Translations under genes and position numbers: made by a program | Notes under the pieces: generated by a model | What the model was told of the DNA's origin: nothing | Databases searched by the model: none | Seen by the model: only the letters and a program-made list of their open reading frames with translations | Shown here: positions 7,937-16,805 of the stretch, piece by piece | Layout of the letters: every line of letters starts with the position of its first letter | Position numbering within the stretch: the stretch's first letter is position 1 | NCBI RefSeq assembly: GCF_900109465.1 | Contig: NZ_FOAZ01000013.1 | Span: 200,910 to 264,909 of the forward strand | Length of the DNA: 64,000 bases | Direction: 5' to 3' | From: Streptacidiphilus jiangxiensis | Lineage (GTDB): Bacteria > Actinomycetota > Actinomycetes > Streptomycetales > Streptomycetaceae

Positions 7937-9102
7937 CCCTGGTCGAGGACGCCCGCGCACTCGGCCTGGCCGCACTGCGCCGCACCCTGCACGCCTCGCC
8001 CGAGGTCGGGCTGCAGCTGCCCCGCACCCAGCGGCTCGTTCTGGACGCGCTCGACGGACTGGGCCTCGACCTGCGCACCGGCACGGCGCTCACCTCCGTG
8101 GTGGGCGTCGTGCGCGGCGCGCATCCCGGCCCCACGGTGCTGCTCCGCGCCGACCTGGACGCCCTGCCCTTCCCCGGCGGACCCCGCCACGCCTGCGGCC
8201 ACGACCAGCACGCCGCCATGCTCGTCGGCGCGGCCCGACTGCTGGCCGCCCGCCGCGACCGGTTGCACGGCGACGTGCTGCTGATGTTCCAGCCTGGCGA
8301 GGAGGGTCACGACGGCGCCCGGCTGATGCTCGCCGAGGGCCTGCTGGAGACCACCGGCTCCCGGCCGGTCGCCGCCTACGCCCTGCACTCGGCCGCGGCG
8401 GCCCCGCTCGGGCAGTTCGGGAACATCCCCGGCCCCGCCCTGGCCGCGTCCGCGACGCTGGCTGTCACCCTGCACGGCGCCGGCGGCCACGGCGCCTGGC
8501 CGCACCGCGCCCGCGACCCCATCCCGGCCACCGGCGAACTCCTGCTGGCGCTACAGACCCTGGTGCCCCGCCAGTTCGACGTCTTCGAACCGGCGATTCT
8601 CAGCGTCGGCAGCGTCCACGCCGGCTCCGGTGCGAACATCATCCCCGCCGAGGCCCGCATCGAGGCCACCCTGCGGTCCCTGGACGACGCCGTCCTCTCG
8701 CGGCTCGCGCGGGCTGCCGAGCGCGCCGCCCACGGCGTCGCCTCCGCCCACGGCCTGCGCGCAGAGGTCGTGCACACGCCGGGCTACCCGGCCACGGTCA
8801 ACGACCCCACGCAGGCCGCCGTCGTGGCCGACACCGTCGCCGAACTCTTCGGCCCCGAGCGGTTCGCGCCCGCCCGGCACCCGGGACTGGTCGCCGACGA
8901 CATCGGCCGGGTGCTGGCCGAGGTCCCGGGCGTCATGACCTCCGTCGGAGCCTGCCCGCCGGACCGCGACCCCGCCACCGCCCCCGGCAACCACGCTCCG
9001 GACGCCGTCTTCGACGACGCCGTCCTCCCGGACGGAGCCGCCCTGCTGGCACAGCTGGCGCTCGCGCACCTGAGGCCACCAGGGACGACCCACGCCGGGT
9101 GA
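7933..9102 (+). CDS. M20D-family amidohydrolase (N-acyl amino acid deacylase type)
   Basis: The protein has 389 residues. It shows the M20D metal site HACGHDQHAAMLVGA (Cys88, His90, His93) and the acidic pair in FQPGEEGHDGARLM. The small dimerisation domain contains GGHGAWPHRARDPI. M20D enzymes remove acyl groups from N-acyl amino acids, such as N-acetylcysteine derivatives or hippurate. As the last gene of the sulfur-scavenging operon it could deacylate an imported N-acylated sulfur compound before or after C-S cleavage. The natural substrate is not evident. A strong hairpin terminator follows. Confidence 0.85.
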   Translation: MTLVEDARALGLAALRRTLHASPEVGLQLPRTQRLVLDALDGLGLDLRTGTALTSVVGVVRGAHPGPTVLLRADLDALPFPGGPRHACGHDQHAAMLVGAARLLAARRDRLHGDVLLMFQPGEEGHDGARLMLAEGLLETTGSRPVAAYALHSAAAAPLGQFGNIPGPALAASATLAVTLHGAGGHGAWPHRARDPIPATGELLLALQTLVPRQFDVFEPAILSVGSVHAGSGANIIPAEARIEATLRSLDDAVLSRLARAAERAAHGVASAHGLRAEVVHTPGYPATVNDPTQAAVVADTVAELFGPERFAPARHPGLVADDIGRVLAEVPGVMTSVGACPPDRDPATAPGNHAPDAVFDDAVLPDGAALLAQLALAHLRPPGTTHAG

Positions 9103-9121
9103 TCCTCGCGCCCCGGCAGAC

Positions 9122-9146
9122 GGCCCGGCCCGCACCGGGCCGGGTC
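9122..9146. terminator. Bidirectional GC-rich hairpin terminator
   Basis: CCCGGCCCG at 9124-9132 pairs perfectly with CGGGCCGGG at 9136-9144 around a 3-base loop, and the stem can extend two more pairs. It sits in the short gap between convergent genes (amidohydrolase and phosphopantetheinyl transferase) and can serve both. Confidence 0.75.
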
Positions 9147-9180
9147 CTGGACGTCCACGGGTCCGGTTGCCGCCGCTCGG

Positions 9181-9822
9181 TCAGGTCGCTCGTGGCACTG
9201 CCGCCGCGGTGACGAGGTGCTCGTCACCGGCGCTCCAGCGGCCGACGAGGGTCCGGAACGGCGGCCTCGGCACCAGAAGTTCGGCGAGGAACGACCCGTC
9301 CGGGCGGAGCGTGACCCGTGCCTGCTCGAACTCCAGGCGGCGCGCGGTGAGCGGGAACCAGACCTTGTAGACGGCTTCCTTGGTACTGAACAACAGACGG
9401 TCCCATGGGATTTCCGCGTGTGCTCGGCCCAGCGCCCGCAGCCACTCGCGCTCCTCGGGCAGCGAGATCGCCTCCAGCACCCCGGCCGGGAGCGGAAGCC
9501 GGGGTTCGGCGTCCACGCCGACGGACTGCCAGCGCCCGGCCGGCGCCACCGCCGCCGCGCGGTATCCGCGGCAATGCGTCATGCTGCCGACCACGCCTTG
9601 CGGCCAGACCGGTGCTCCGGCGGCGTCCGGAACCAGCGGCACCGGCGGGCAGCCGAGGCGTCGCAGCGCCTTGCGCGCACACACCCGAACGGAGGTGAAC
9701 TCGCGCCGCCGCTCGGCGACGGCGTCCGCGACGACGGCGGCCTCCTGCGGGAAGAGCACGGCGACCGAGTCGCCGTGCAGTTCCTCGACCTCGACGCCTT
9801 CGGGCAGGATCGAACGCAGCAC
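9181..9822 (-). CDS. 4'-phosphopantetheinyl transferase (Sfp/EntD superfamily)
   Basis: The protein has 213 residues from GTG 9822, with GGTGAG upstream and a 7-base gap after the metallophosphoesterase stop. Family motifs are GSMTHCRGYRAAAV (residues 79-92), GVDAEP with the metal ligands Asp104 and Glu106, and FSTKEAVYKVW with Lys148, Glu149 and Lys153. It transfers phosphopantetheine from coenzyme A to the conserved Ser of carrier proteins, as required by all six ACP domains of the nearby PKS. It is the last gene of a six-gene operon whose promoter shares a triple repeat with the PKS promoter, which supports a dedicated role. It could also serve other synthases in the cell. Confidence 0.92.
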   Translation of the reverse strand: MLRSILPEGVEVEELHGDSVAVLFPQEAAVVADAVAERRREFTSVRVCARKALRRLGCPPVPLVPDAAGAPVWPQGVVGSMTHCRGYRAAAVAPAGRWQSVGVDAEPRLPLPAGVLEAISLPEEREWLRALGRAHAEIPWDRLLFSTKEAVYKVWFPLTARRLEFEQARVTLRPDGSFLAELLVPRPPFRTLVGRWSAGDEHLVTAAAVPRAT

Positions 9823-9829
9823 GTCGGTC

Positions 9830-10672
9830 TCACCCGACCAGGGCCGGCACCGCGACCCGGTACGGGAGCCGGGGCTGGGTGGCGCGCGCCTGCCACTCGC
9901 GCGGATAGCCGAGCGAGACCTCCTGGAACGGCACGCCGTCGTGCCAGGTGGTGCGCGGGATGTGGAGATGGCCGTAGACGACCGCCGCGACGGGGAAGCG
10001 TCGGTGCCAGTCGGCCGTGGCGGTGGTGCCGCACCACTGGGCGAACTCGGGATGGCGCAGGACCCGGGTCGGTTCGCGCACCAGCGGGTAGTGGTTGACC
10101 AGCACGAGCGGCGGGCCGGCCGGCACGGCGGCCAGGCGGGCCTCGGTGGCCCGTACCCGGGCCCGGCACCATGCCTCCCGGCTCGGGTAGGGGTCGGGGT
10201 GCAGCAGGTACTCGTCGCTGCAGACGATGCCGCTACGGCGGGCGTGGGCCAGGCCCTCGTGGGTGCTGCGCGCCCCGGGCGGGCGGAAGGTGTAGTCGTA
10301 GAGCAGGAACAGGGGCGCGATCCGCAAGGGGCCGCTCTCGCCGTCGAACACCGGGTAGGGGTCCTCCGGGGTGAGCACACCCAGGTCGCGGCAGAGCCGG
10401 ACCAGGCCCTGGTAGCGGGCGACCCCACGGGCTGCGCCCGGGTCGGCGTCGTGGGTCCACAGGTCGTGGTTGCCGGGCGCCCACACGACCTTCGCGAAGC
10501 GGGCGGCGAGCAGTCCGAGGGCCCAGCGGATGTCCTCCTGCCGCTCGGAGACGTCCCCGGCGACCAGCAGCCAGTCGTCCGGCGTCGTGGGCCGCAGGGA
10601 TTCGACGACCTTGCGGTTGCGGTCGAAGCCGATGTGCAGGTCGCTGACTGCGAGCAGGCGCCCGGCGCTCAC
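9830..10672 (-). CDS. Calcineurin-like metallophosphoesterase
   Basis: The protein has 280 residues from a GTG that overlaps the upstream ATPase stop (GTGA). The five metallophosphoesterase blocks are visible: AVSDLHIGF, VAGDVSER, WAPGNHDLW, LVNHYPL and VYGHLHIP. These supply the two-metal site. Genes of this kind often sit next to phosphopantetheinyl transferases in actinomycetes, as here. A role in pantetheine or nucleotide turnover is an inference from that habit. The substrate is unknown. Confidence 0.85.
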   Translation of the reverse strand: MSAGRLLAVSDLHIGFDRNRKVVESLRPTTPDDWLLVAGDVSERQEDIRWALGLLAARFAKVVWAPGNHDLWTHDADPGAARGVARYQGLVRLCRDLGVLTPEDPYPVFDGESGPLRIAPLFLLYDYTFRPPGARSTHEGLAHARRSGIVCSDEYLLHPDPYPSREAWCRARVRATEARLAAVPAGPPLVLVNHYPLVREPTRVLRHPEFAQWCGTTATADWHRRFPVAAVVYGHLHIPRTTWHDGVPFQEVSLGYPREWQARATQPRLPYRVAVPALVG

Positions 10673-12444
10673 CGGGCTCCTCCCCCGGACCGGGCGGCCA
10701 GCAGCTCCTTGGCGTAGGGGTGGGTGGGAGCGGTGAAGACCTCCTCGGCGGCGCCGGCCTCGACGACGCGCCCGCCCTGCATGACCACCACCCGGTCACT
10801 GATGTGCCGGATGACGCCCAGGTCGTGGGAGATGAACAGCAGGGCCGTACCGAGCTCGCGCTGCAGGTCGGCGAGCAGGTCGAGGATCTGTGCCTGCACC
10901 GAGGCGTCGAGCGCGGAGACGGGCTCGTCGGCGACTATGAGGTCGGGCTCGGGTGCGAGCGCGCGGGCGATGGCGACGCGCTGCCGCTGTCCGCCGGACA
11001 GCTCGATCGGCCGACGTCGCATCAGCTCGGGGGCCAGCCCGACGCGGTGCAGCAGCTCGCCGACCTGTTCGCGGCGGGCCCGGCCCCGGGGCGCGCCGGT
11101 GCGGGCGAGGGGTTCGCCGATGAGCCGCTCCACGTCCCAGCGGGGGTCGAAGGAGCCGAGCGGGTCCTGTTGGACTGCCTGGACGCGCAGTCGGCGGGGG
11201 CGGCGCTGCCGCTCGCTCAGGCCGCTCCACCGGTCACCGCCGAAGCGGACGGAGCCGCTGTCCGGCTCGACCAGACCGAGCGCGATCCGTGCGACGGTGG
11301 TCTTGCCGGACCCGGACTCACCGACCACACCCAGCGTCTCGCCGGGCGCGACCTGGAACGACACGTCGTGAACGGCGTGGTGGTCGGCTCCGTCGGCGCG
11401 GCGGTAGCGCTTGCCGACGGAGACGACCTCCAGCAGCGGCGCCGCGGTCGGCGGTGGAGCGGGGTCGGTCGCGACGGTGACGGCAACGGGGCGCGCGTAG
11501 GTGGCCGCGGCGGCCTGGCTGAGCGGATGGTGGCACAGCGAGCCGAGCGCGTCGCGGGACGGCAGGAAGGTGCGGCAGTCGTCGTCGGCCCGGGGGCAGG
11601 AGGCGGCGTAGGAGCAACCGTCCGGGCCCGGGGGCAGGCCCGTGCCCGGGGGCGCGGACAGGCGCGCTCCCTTGGCGTGGGCGCCGGGGACGGCGTCGAG
11701 GAGGCTGCGGGTGTAGGGGTGGCGGGGCCGGTTCAGCACCTGTTCGGCCGGGCCGGTCTCGACCAGCCGCCCGGCGTGCATGACGGCGACGTGGTCGGCG
11801 AGGCGGGCGACGACGGAGAGGTCGTGGCTGATCAGGACCAGGGCGGTGCCCGCGTCGCGCAGGCCGGCGAACAGGTCCAGGATCTGTGCCTGCACGGTCA
11901 CGTCGAGGGCGGTGGTGGGTTCGTCGGCGATCAGCAGCTCGGGCCTGGCGGCCAGCGCCGAGGCGATCAGTGCCCGCTGGCGCAGCCCGCCGGACAGCTG
12001 GTGCGGGAACTGGCTGGCACGCCAGGCCGGTTCGGGCACGCCCGCGTCGGCGAGCAGCTCCTGCACGCGCTGCGGCACCAGCGGCCTCGGCACGGTGCCG
12101 TGGACCCGCAGTGGTTCGGCGACCTCGGCGCCCACGGTGCGCAACGGGTCGAGGGAGACCAGGGCGTCCTGGAGGACTAGGCCGATGCGGCGGCCGCGCA
12201 GGCCGCGCCACTCGCGTTCGCGCAGTGCGGTCAGGTCACGCCCGGCGAACTCCAGCCGGCGGGCGGCCACGTGTGCGCCGTGGCCGGCGAGGCCGACCAG
12301 GGTGCGGGCGGTGACGCTCTTGCCCGACCCGGACTCCCCCACCACGGCCAGGCACTGGCCTGCGTCGAGGGTGAACGACAGGTCGCGGACGACGCGTTGC
12401 GGGCCGAAGGAGACGGTCAGCCCCTCGACGGTGAGCAGGCTCAT
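10669..12444 (-). CDS. Fused double ATPase of a peptide/nickel-type ABC transporter (DppD-DppF)
   Basis: The 591-residue protein contains two complete ATPase cassettes. The first has Walker A GESGSGKS (residues 36-43), signature HQLSGGLRQRAL and Walker B LLIADEPTTALD. The second has [25 protein letters not shown] and LIVADEPVSALD. After the first cassette an oligopeptide-transporter Cys motif occurs (CSYAASCPRADDDC), as in DppD/OppD. The ATG at 12444 overlaps the permease stop by ATGA and is preferred over an in-frame start 102 bases upstream. It energises the transporter formed with the 12441-16213 products. Confidence 0.92.
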   Translation of the reverse strand: MSLLTVEGLTVSFGPQRVVRDLSFTLDAGQCLAVVGESGSGKSVTARTLVGLAGHGAHVAARRLEFAGRDLTALREREWRGLRGRRIGLVLQDALVSLDPLRTVGAEVAEPLRVHGTVPRPLVPQRVQELLADAGVPEPAWRASQFPHQLSGGLRQRALIASALAARPELLIADEPTTALDVTVQAQILDLFAGLRDAGTALVLISHDLSVVARLADHVAVMHAGRLVETGPAEQVLNRPRHPYTRSLLDAVPGAHAKGARLSAPPGTGLPPGPDGCSYAASCPRADDDCRTFLPSRDALGSLCHHPLSQAAAATYARPVAVTVATDPAPPPTAAPLLEVVSVGKRYRRADGADHHAVHDVSFQVAPGETLGVVGESGSGKTTVARIALGLVEPDSGSVRFGGDRWSGLSERQRRPRRLRVQAVQQDPLGSFDPRWDVERLIGEPLARTGAPRGRARREQVGELLHRVGLAPELMRRRPIELSGGQRQRVAIARALAPEPDLIVADEPVSALDASVQAQILDLLADLQRELGTALLFISHDLGVIRHISDRVVVMQGGRVVEAGAAEEVFTAPTHPYAKELLAARSGGGAR

Positions 12445-13505
12445 CGGGCGGTCCTCCGGGTGAAGCGGGCCTGCGCGCGGCGCCCCACGGCACCGACCGC
12501 GAGGACGGTCACGGTGATCGCGACGCCCGGGAAGACGGCCGTCCACCAGGCGTTGGCGAGATTGTTACGGCCCTCGGACAGCATCGTCCCCCACTCGGGT
12601 GCGGGCGGCTGCGGCCCGAGGCCGAGGAAGCTCAGCCCCGACGCGGTGATCAGTGCCGAGCCGAAGCCGACGGTGGCGAGCACCAGCACGGGCCCGAGGG
12701 CGTTGGGCAGCACGTGACGGACCACCAGGAGCGGCCTGGGCAGACCGAGACCCACAGCGGCCTCGACGTAGCCGGACCGGCGCACCACCAGCGTCTCGCC
12801 GCGGACGAGCCGGGCATAGCCGGGGGCGAAGGCGACGGCGATCGCGAGCATCACGTTCGAGGTGCCGGAGCCCAGCACCGCCACGGTGAGCAGAGCGAGC
12901 AGGATCGGTGGGAGCGCGAACAGCACGTCCGCGAGCCGCATCAGGGCCTGGTCGGCCCACCGGCCCCCGATACCGGCCAGCAGGCCGAGCACGGACCCGG
13001 CGGCGACGGACAGCACGGTGGAGCCTGCGCCGAGCAGCAGCGAGAGCCTGGCCCCGTACAGGACGCGGGCGAGGATGTCGCGGCCGAGCTGGTCGGTGCC
13101 GAAGGGGTGCGCGGTGCTGGGCGCCAGGAAGGCGTGAACGGGGTCGCTGATGTCAGGCTGTGCGGAGGTGAACAGTCCCGGCCATGCGGCTACCAGCACG
13201 AGCAGCAGCAGGACGGCGAACGCGAGCAGGCCCCCCGGCCCGCCCGCGCGGCGCGCGAGCGCGCGCAGCGCGGCGCCGGCCCCTGACGCCGAAGCGGCCA
13301 CGGCTGGTAGGGCGGTCCCGGTCAGCGGCGCAGGGTCGACAGCAGCCCCTGCCGTCGAAGGGGCCTCGGGTTCAGGCCCGGACTCGGATGCCGGACAGGT
13401 CCCGGGCGCCGAACCGGACCCGGCCGGGAGCGCGGCGTCGGCGGCGGCCGCAGCCAGCGGCGCTGGGCCGGTGGTGGCGCGGACCTCGCGGTCGACGGGT
13501 GACAT
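12441..13505 (-). CDS. DppC/OppC-type ABC transporter permease
   Basis: The protein has 354 residues. The first 85 or so are a low-complexity Ala/Pro/Gly-rich cytoplasmic extension, longer than usual for DppC. The body shows HPFGTDQLGRDILARVLYGARLSL, the hallmark of the family, then a permease domain with the coupling loop YVEAAVGLGLPRPLLVVRHVLPNAL. It lies four bases after the partner permease. With that partner it forms the membrane channel for peptides or related solutes. Confidence 0.9.
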   Translation of the reverse strand: MSPVDREVRATTGPAPLAAAAADAALPAGSGSAPGTCPASESGPEPEAPSTAGAAVDPAPLTGTALPAVAASASGAGAALRALARRAGGPGGLLAFAVLLLLVLVAAWPGLFTSAQPDISDPVHAFLAPSTAHPFGTDQLGRDILARVLYGARLSLLLGAGSTVLSVAAGSVLGLLAGIGGRWADQALMRLADVLFALPPILLALLTVAVLGSGTSNVMLAIAVAFAPGYARLVRGETLVVRRSGYVEAAVGLGLPRPLLVVRHVLPNALGPVLVLATVGFGSALITASGLSFLGLGPQPPAPEWGTMLSEGRNNLANAWWTAVFPGVAITVTVLAVGAVGRRAQARFTRRTAR

Positions 13506-13509
13506 CGCC

Positions 13510-14508
13510 TCATCCCCTCCTCAGGCGCGGGTCGATCAGCAGGTAGAGCAGGTCCACGAGGGTCGAGATGACGACGAAGACCGAGGCGGACAGCAGCACC
13601 ACCCCGACCACCAGCGGCATGTCCTTGTTCGTGGTCGCCTGCAGGGTCAGCGCCCCGATGCCGGGCCGGGCGAAGACCGCCTCGACCAACACCGCGCCGC
13701 CCAGCAGGGAGCCGGTGAGCCACCCGGTCAGGGTGACCAGCGCGGTGGTGGCGTGCCGCAGCGCGTGGCGCAGCCGCACCGCCGTGTCGCTGAGCCCCCG
13801 GGCGCGGGCAGTGACGGCGAAGGGCTGGCCGAGCGCCGTCTCCAGCCCCTCGCGCAGGACCTGACCGAGCACGCCGGCCAGCGGCAGTGCCAGTGTCAGC
13901 GCGGGCAGCACCAGTGCGGCGAAGCCGTCCGCGCCCGCGACCGGGAAGAGCCGCCAGTGGAACGAGAACAGGGTAAGCAGCACGATCCCGATCCAGTACG
14001 GCGGGCTGGAGACGCTCAGCAGCTCCGCGAGCTGCACGGCGGCCCGCGCCGCGCGTCGCCGTCCGGCGGTCGTGACGGCGGCGGTCAGGGCCAGCACCAG
14101 CGCGAACCCCATTGCGAGCACAGCCAGTTGCACCGTCGGCCACAGCTGCCCGGCGATCACGTGGGCGACGGGCTGCTGCAGCTGGTAGGACTCGCCCAGG
14201 TCTCCGTGGAGCAGTCGGCCCAGGTAGTGCAGGTACTGCTGGGCGACGGGGTGGTCCAGGCCGTACTCGGCCCTGATCCGGGCCCGCAGCTGCGGTGTCG
14301 CGGGGTTGCCGGGGCCGAGCATGACGGTCACCGGGTCGCCCGGGATCAGCTGCAGGGCGACGAAGGCCACGGTGGCCGCGCCGAGCAGCACCGCCGCGGC
14401 GCCGAGCAGGCGCTGCGCGACCGCGCCGAGCACCGCGCGGCTCCGGGAAGCGAGGAGGGGCCGGTGGCGGGCGTCGGCGCGGGCCCGGGTCAGGGTCGGG
14501 GCTGTCAT
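13510..14508 (-). CDS. DppB/OppB-type ABC transporter permease
   Basis: The protein has 332 residues. The N-terminal membrane span (LLGAAAVLLGAATVAFVALQLIPGDP) ends in the P-G-D-P typical of DppB, followed by PQLRARIRAEYGLDHPVAQQYLHYL. The coupling loop is TARARGLSDTAVRLRHALRHA. It starts one base after the binding-protein stop, indicating coupled translation. Confidence 0.9.
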   Translation of the reverse strand: MTAPTLTRARADARHRPLLASRSRAVLGAVAQRLLGAAAVLLGAATVAFVALQLIPGDPVTVMLGPGNPATPQLRARIRAEYGLDHPVAQQYLHYLGRLLHGDLGESYQLQQPVAHVIAGQLWPTVQLAVLAMGFALVLALTAAVTTAGRRRAARAAVQLAELLSVSSPPYWIGIVLLTLFSFHWRLFPVAGADGFAALVLPALTLALPLAGVLGQVLREGLETALGQPFAVTARARGLSDTAVRLRHALRHATTALVTLTGWLTGSLLGGAVLVEAVFARPGIGALTLQATTNKDMPLVVGVVLLSASVFVVISTLVDLLYLLIDPRLRRG

Positions 14509-14509
14509 G

Positions 14510-16213
14510 TCAGTTGCCCAGCCAGGCGTCGTAGAAGTCGGCCCAGGTGTTGGGGTCCAGGTGGAACCCGTGCAGCTTGCTGGTGGCGCCGATGGTGACG
14601 TTGTCGACGTAGACCGGGACGATCAGCGACAGGTCCACGGTGGCGCGGCGCTGGGTCTGCTGGTAGACCGAGGAGCGGGTGGCCGGGTCGAGGGTGGCCT
14701 CACCCTGGTCGGTCCACTGGTCCAGCTGGGCGTCCTTGTAGAAGGTGGCGTTCTGGCCGCCCTTGGCGGGCTCGCTGGCGCTGTTGAAGTACAGCCGCAG
14801 CACGTCCGGGTCGAAGCGGGCCCAGCTGTAGTCGGCGATGCCCTCCTTGCCGCCGTAGACCTTGGCGATGTAGGTGCCGATGTCGAGGCGAGGTCGGGTG
14901 ATCTCGACGCCGATCTTCTTCAGGTCGCCCTGGATGGCCTGCCCGAGGACGTCGCGCTGCTCGCGGATGTACTGCTGCGGCATGAGCGGCCACTCGACGG
15001 TGAGCCGCTTGCCGTTCTTGGTGCGGTAACCGGCCGAGTCGCGGCCGGTCCACCCCGCCTGGTCGAGCAGCTGGTTGGCGAGGGCCGGGTCGAACTTCCA
15101 GGCGCCTTCCAGAGAGGCGTCGTAGTCGGGGGTGCTCGGGGACAGCGGACTCCAGGCGCGCTGGTTCACGCCGAAGTAGACGCTCTTGACGTCGGTGTCG
15201 AGGTCGATGCCACGCTGGATCGCCTCGCGGACCCGCTGGTCGTCGAGCGGGGCGACGGTGGTGTTGAGCACCAGGCTGTAGACGGCGCCGGGCGCCTTGC
15301 CGGCGTAGGCCTTCAGCTGCGGGTTCGCGGTGACCTGCTGCACCTGGACCGGCGGCACGGCGGCAGCCACCTGGATCTGACCGCTGGTCAGCGCGCCGAC
15401 GCGGACGGAGTCCTCGGGCAGGAAGCGGACGGTGATCTGGTTCAGGTAGGCGGCGCCCTGGTGGGCGGCCGTGGCCGGACCCCAGTGGTAGTTCGGGTTG
15501 CGGGTCAGCACGGCGCTCTGGCCCTTGGTGTAGCCGGCGAAGACGTAGGGGCCGGTGCCGACGTCGTCCGGGCCGCCTGCCGCGAGGCCCGCCCCGTACT
15601 TCTTGATCGCCGCCGGGGAGTAGAAGCCCAGGTAGGGGGTGGAGGCGGCCTGGAGGAACGGCGCGAAGGACTGCGAGAAGGAGACCTTGACGGTGTAGGG
15701 GTCGACGACCTGGGTGCCGGTGTAGGGGCCGAGCAGGCTCGCCGCGTACTGGGACTTGGTGCTGGGGGCGACGATGTGGTCGAAGTTGGCCTTGACCGCG
15801 TCGGCGTCGAACTTGGTGCCGTCGGTGAAGGTGACGTCGTGGCGCAGGTGGAAGGTGTAGGTCTTGTAGTCGGACGACACCTCCCAGGAGGTGGCCAGCC
15901 ACGGGTGGAAGCTGCCGTCGGCGCTCTGGGAGACCAGCGAGTCGAAGACGTTGCGCTGGATGGCGCCGGTGATGTCCTGCGGGCTGGCGTGGATGTCGAA
16001 GGAGACCGGCTCGGTGTCGACGGCGAAGACGATCGACCCGCCCTGGACGGGCTTGCCCGCGGCGTCGCCGCCGGGCGATGCCGCCGTGGTGCCGGAGCTG
16101 CAGGCGGAGGTCAGCGCGAGCGCGGTGGCCGCGGCGGCGAGCAGCGGCAGACGGACGAGTCTGGAGCGGGGCCGGCGTGCGCGGATGTTCAGGGCGTGCG
16201 GGCGGGCGGACAT
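14510..16213 (-). CDS. Family 5 (peptide-type) ABC transporter substrate-binding lipoprotein
   Basis: The protein has 567 residues. A positively charged N-terminus, a hydrophobic segment (PLLAAAATALALTSAC) and Cys38 form a lipoprotein signal, although the residue at -3 is Thr rather than the usual Leu. The mature protein matches SBP_bac_5: FHPWLATSWEVSSDYKTYTF, DVTFTDGTKFDADAVKANFD, and GTGPYVFAGYT. It is the first gene of an operon ending in the phosphopantetheinyl transferase. A GAGGAG ribosome site precedes the ATG, and a triple 11-bp repeat lies 79 bases further up. It probably binds a peptide or other nutrient. A role in recapturing or sensing the polyketide is conceivable but unsupported. 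Confidence 0.9.
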   Translation of the reverse strand: MSARPHALNIRARRPRSRLVRLPLLAAAATALALTSACSSGTTAASPGGDAAGKPVQGGSIVFAVDTEPVSFDIHASPQDITGAIQRNVFDSLVSQSADGSFHPWLATSWEVSSDYKTYTFHLRHDVTFTDGTKFDADAVKANFDHIVAPSTKSQYAASLLGPYTGTQVVDPYTVKVSFSQSFAPFLQAASTPYLGFYSPAAIKKYGAGLAAGGPDDVGTGPYVFAGYTKGQSAVLTRNPNYHWGPATAAHQGAAYLNQITVRFLPEDSVRVGALTSGQIQVAAAVPPVQVQQVTANPQLKAYAGKAPGAVYSLVLNTTVAPLDDQRVREAIQRGIDLDTDVKSVYFGVNQRAWSPLSPSTPDYDASLEGAWKFDPALANQLLDQAGWTGRDSAGYRTKNGKRLTVEWPLMPQQYIREQRDVLGQAIQGDLKKIGVEITRPRLDIGTYIAKVYGGKEGIADYSWARFDPDVLRLYFNSASEPAKGGQNATFYKDAQLDQWTDQGEATLDPATRSSVYQQTQRRATVDLSLIVPVYVDNVTIGATSKLHGFHLDPNTWADFYDAWLGN

Positions 16214-16262
16214 GAGCGGGTCTCCTCGAAACGGTGCGACGGCGTTGCGTCGATCTGCCTCG

Positions 16263-16322
16263 AACCTAGGAACCGGGCCCTGCCCGCGCAGACCCCTAAC
16301 ACACCCCTAGCGGACCCCTGTC
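16263..16322 (-). promoter_or_regulatory. Promoter with triple 11-bp direct repeat for the transporter-PPTase operon
   Basis: On the plus strand ACCCCTAAC (16292-16300), ACCCCTAGC (16303-16311) and ACCCCTGTC (16314-16322) recur with an exact 11-base period. The operon is read on the minus strand, where TAGGTT at 16268-16263 makes a good -10 element. The -35 position at 17-base spacing (16286-16291) directly abuts the first repeat. This is the geometry expected of an activator that binds one helical face next to RNA polymerase. The same triple repeat precedes the PKS operon at 46812-46842. Confidence 0.75.
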
Positions 16323-16335
16323 CTGGCACGCCGAA

Positions 16336-16375
16336 GGGGTGCGGGGACGCCGCGAACGGCCGTTCCCCGCACCCC
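16336..16375 (-). terminator. Hairpin terminator after the PKS operon
   Basis: GGGGTGCGGGGA at 16336-16347 pairs perfectly over 12 bases with TCCCCGCACCCC at 16364-16375, with a 16-base loop. It lies 20 bases beyond the stop of the last minus-strand gene of the PKS operon and before the promoter of the transporter operon. Confidence 0.8.
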
Positions 16376-16394
16376 CGGTGACGCGTGGCGCGGA

Positions 16395-16793
16395 CTACCC
16401 GAAGACGGGGAAGTGCGGGATCGAGCGGCGCAGCGCGATGCGCCAGCCGTCGGCGGTGGTGACCAGCACGTCGCGGTACTCACCGTTGTGGACGCCGCCG
16501 TCCGGCAGCAGGGCGAGGTAGCGGCTGCGGGCGTGGACCGTGCCGTCGTCCTGGGGCAGCAACAGGGTGTCCACGGTGTGGTGGTCGGGCGCGCCGGCCC
16601 CGAGGTCGCGGTGGAAGGCGCGGATCTCCGCGAGCCCGCGGTAGGTGCGGCCGCTGCCGGTCAGTTCGATGACGGCGTCGTCGCTGAAGACCTCGCCGAG
16701 CTCCTGGCTCTCGCGGTCGTCGAAGACGTGGGCGAAGCGCGCGAGCAGCTGTCGGATGCGCTCGGCGTCGTCGGCGGGAAGTTCCTTGCTCAT
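16395..16793 (-). CDS. SnoaL/NTF2-like protein of the PKS operon (132 aa)
   Basis: This is a small alpha+beta protein of the NTF2 superfamily: an N-terminal helix (ADDAERIRQLLARFAHVFDDRE), FSDDAVIELTGSGRTYRGLAEIRAFHRD, and strands ending in YRDVLVTTADGWRIALRRSIPHF. The HHTVDTLLLPQDD stretch could place His and Asp residues in the conical pocket. A strong GAGGAGG ribosome site precedes the ATG. It is the last gene of the PKS operon. Relatives include cyclases, isomerases, epoxide hydrolases and hydroxylating proteins acting on polyketides, so a late cyclisation or dehydration step is plausible. No catalytic assignment is safe. Confidence 0.75.
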   Translation of the reverse strand: MSKELPADDAERIRQLLARFAHVFDDRESQELGEVFSDDAVIELTGSGRTYRGLAEIRAFHRDLGAGAPDHHTVDTLLLPQDDGTVHARSRYLALLPDGGVHNGEYRDVLVTTADGWRIALRRSIPHFPVFG

Positions 16794-16805
16794 GGCGGCT
16801 CCTCC

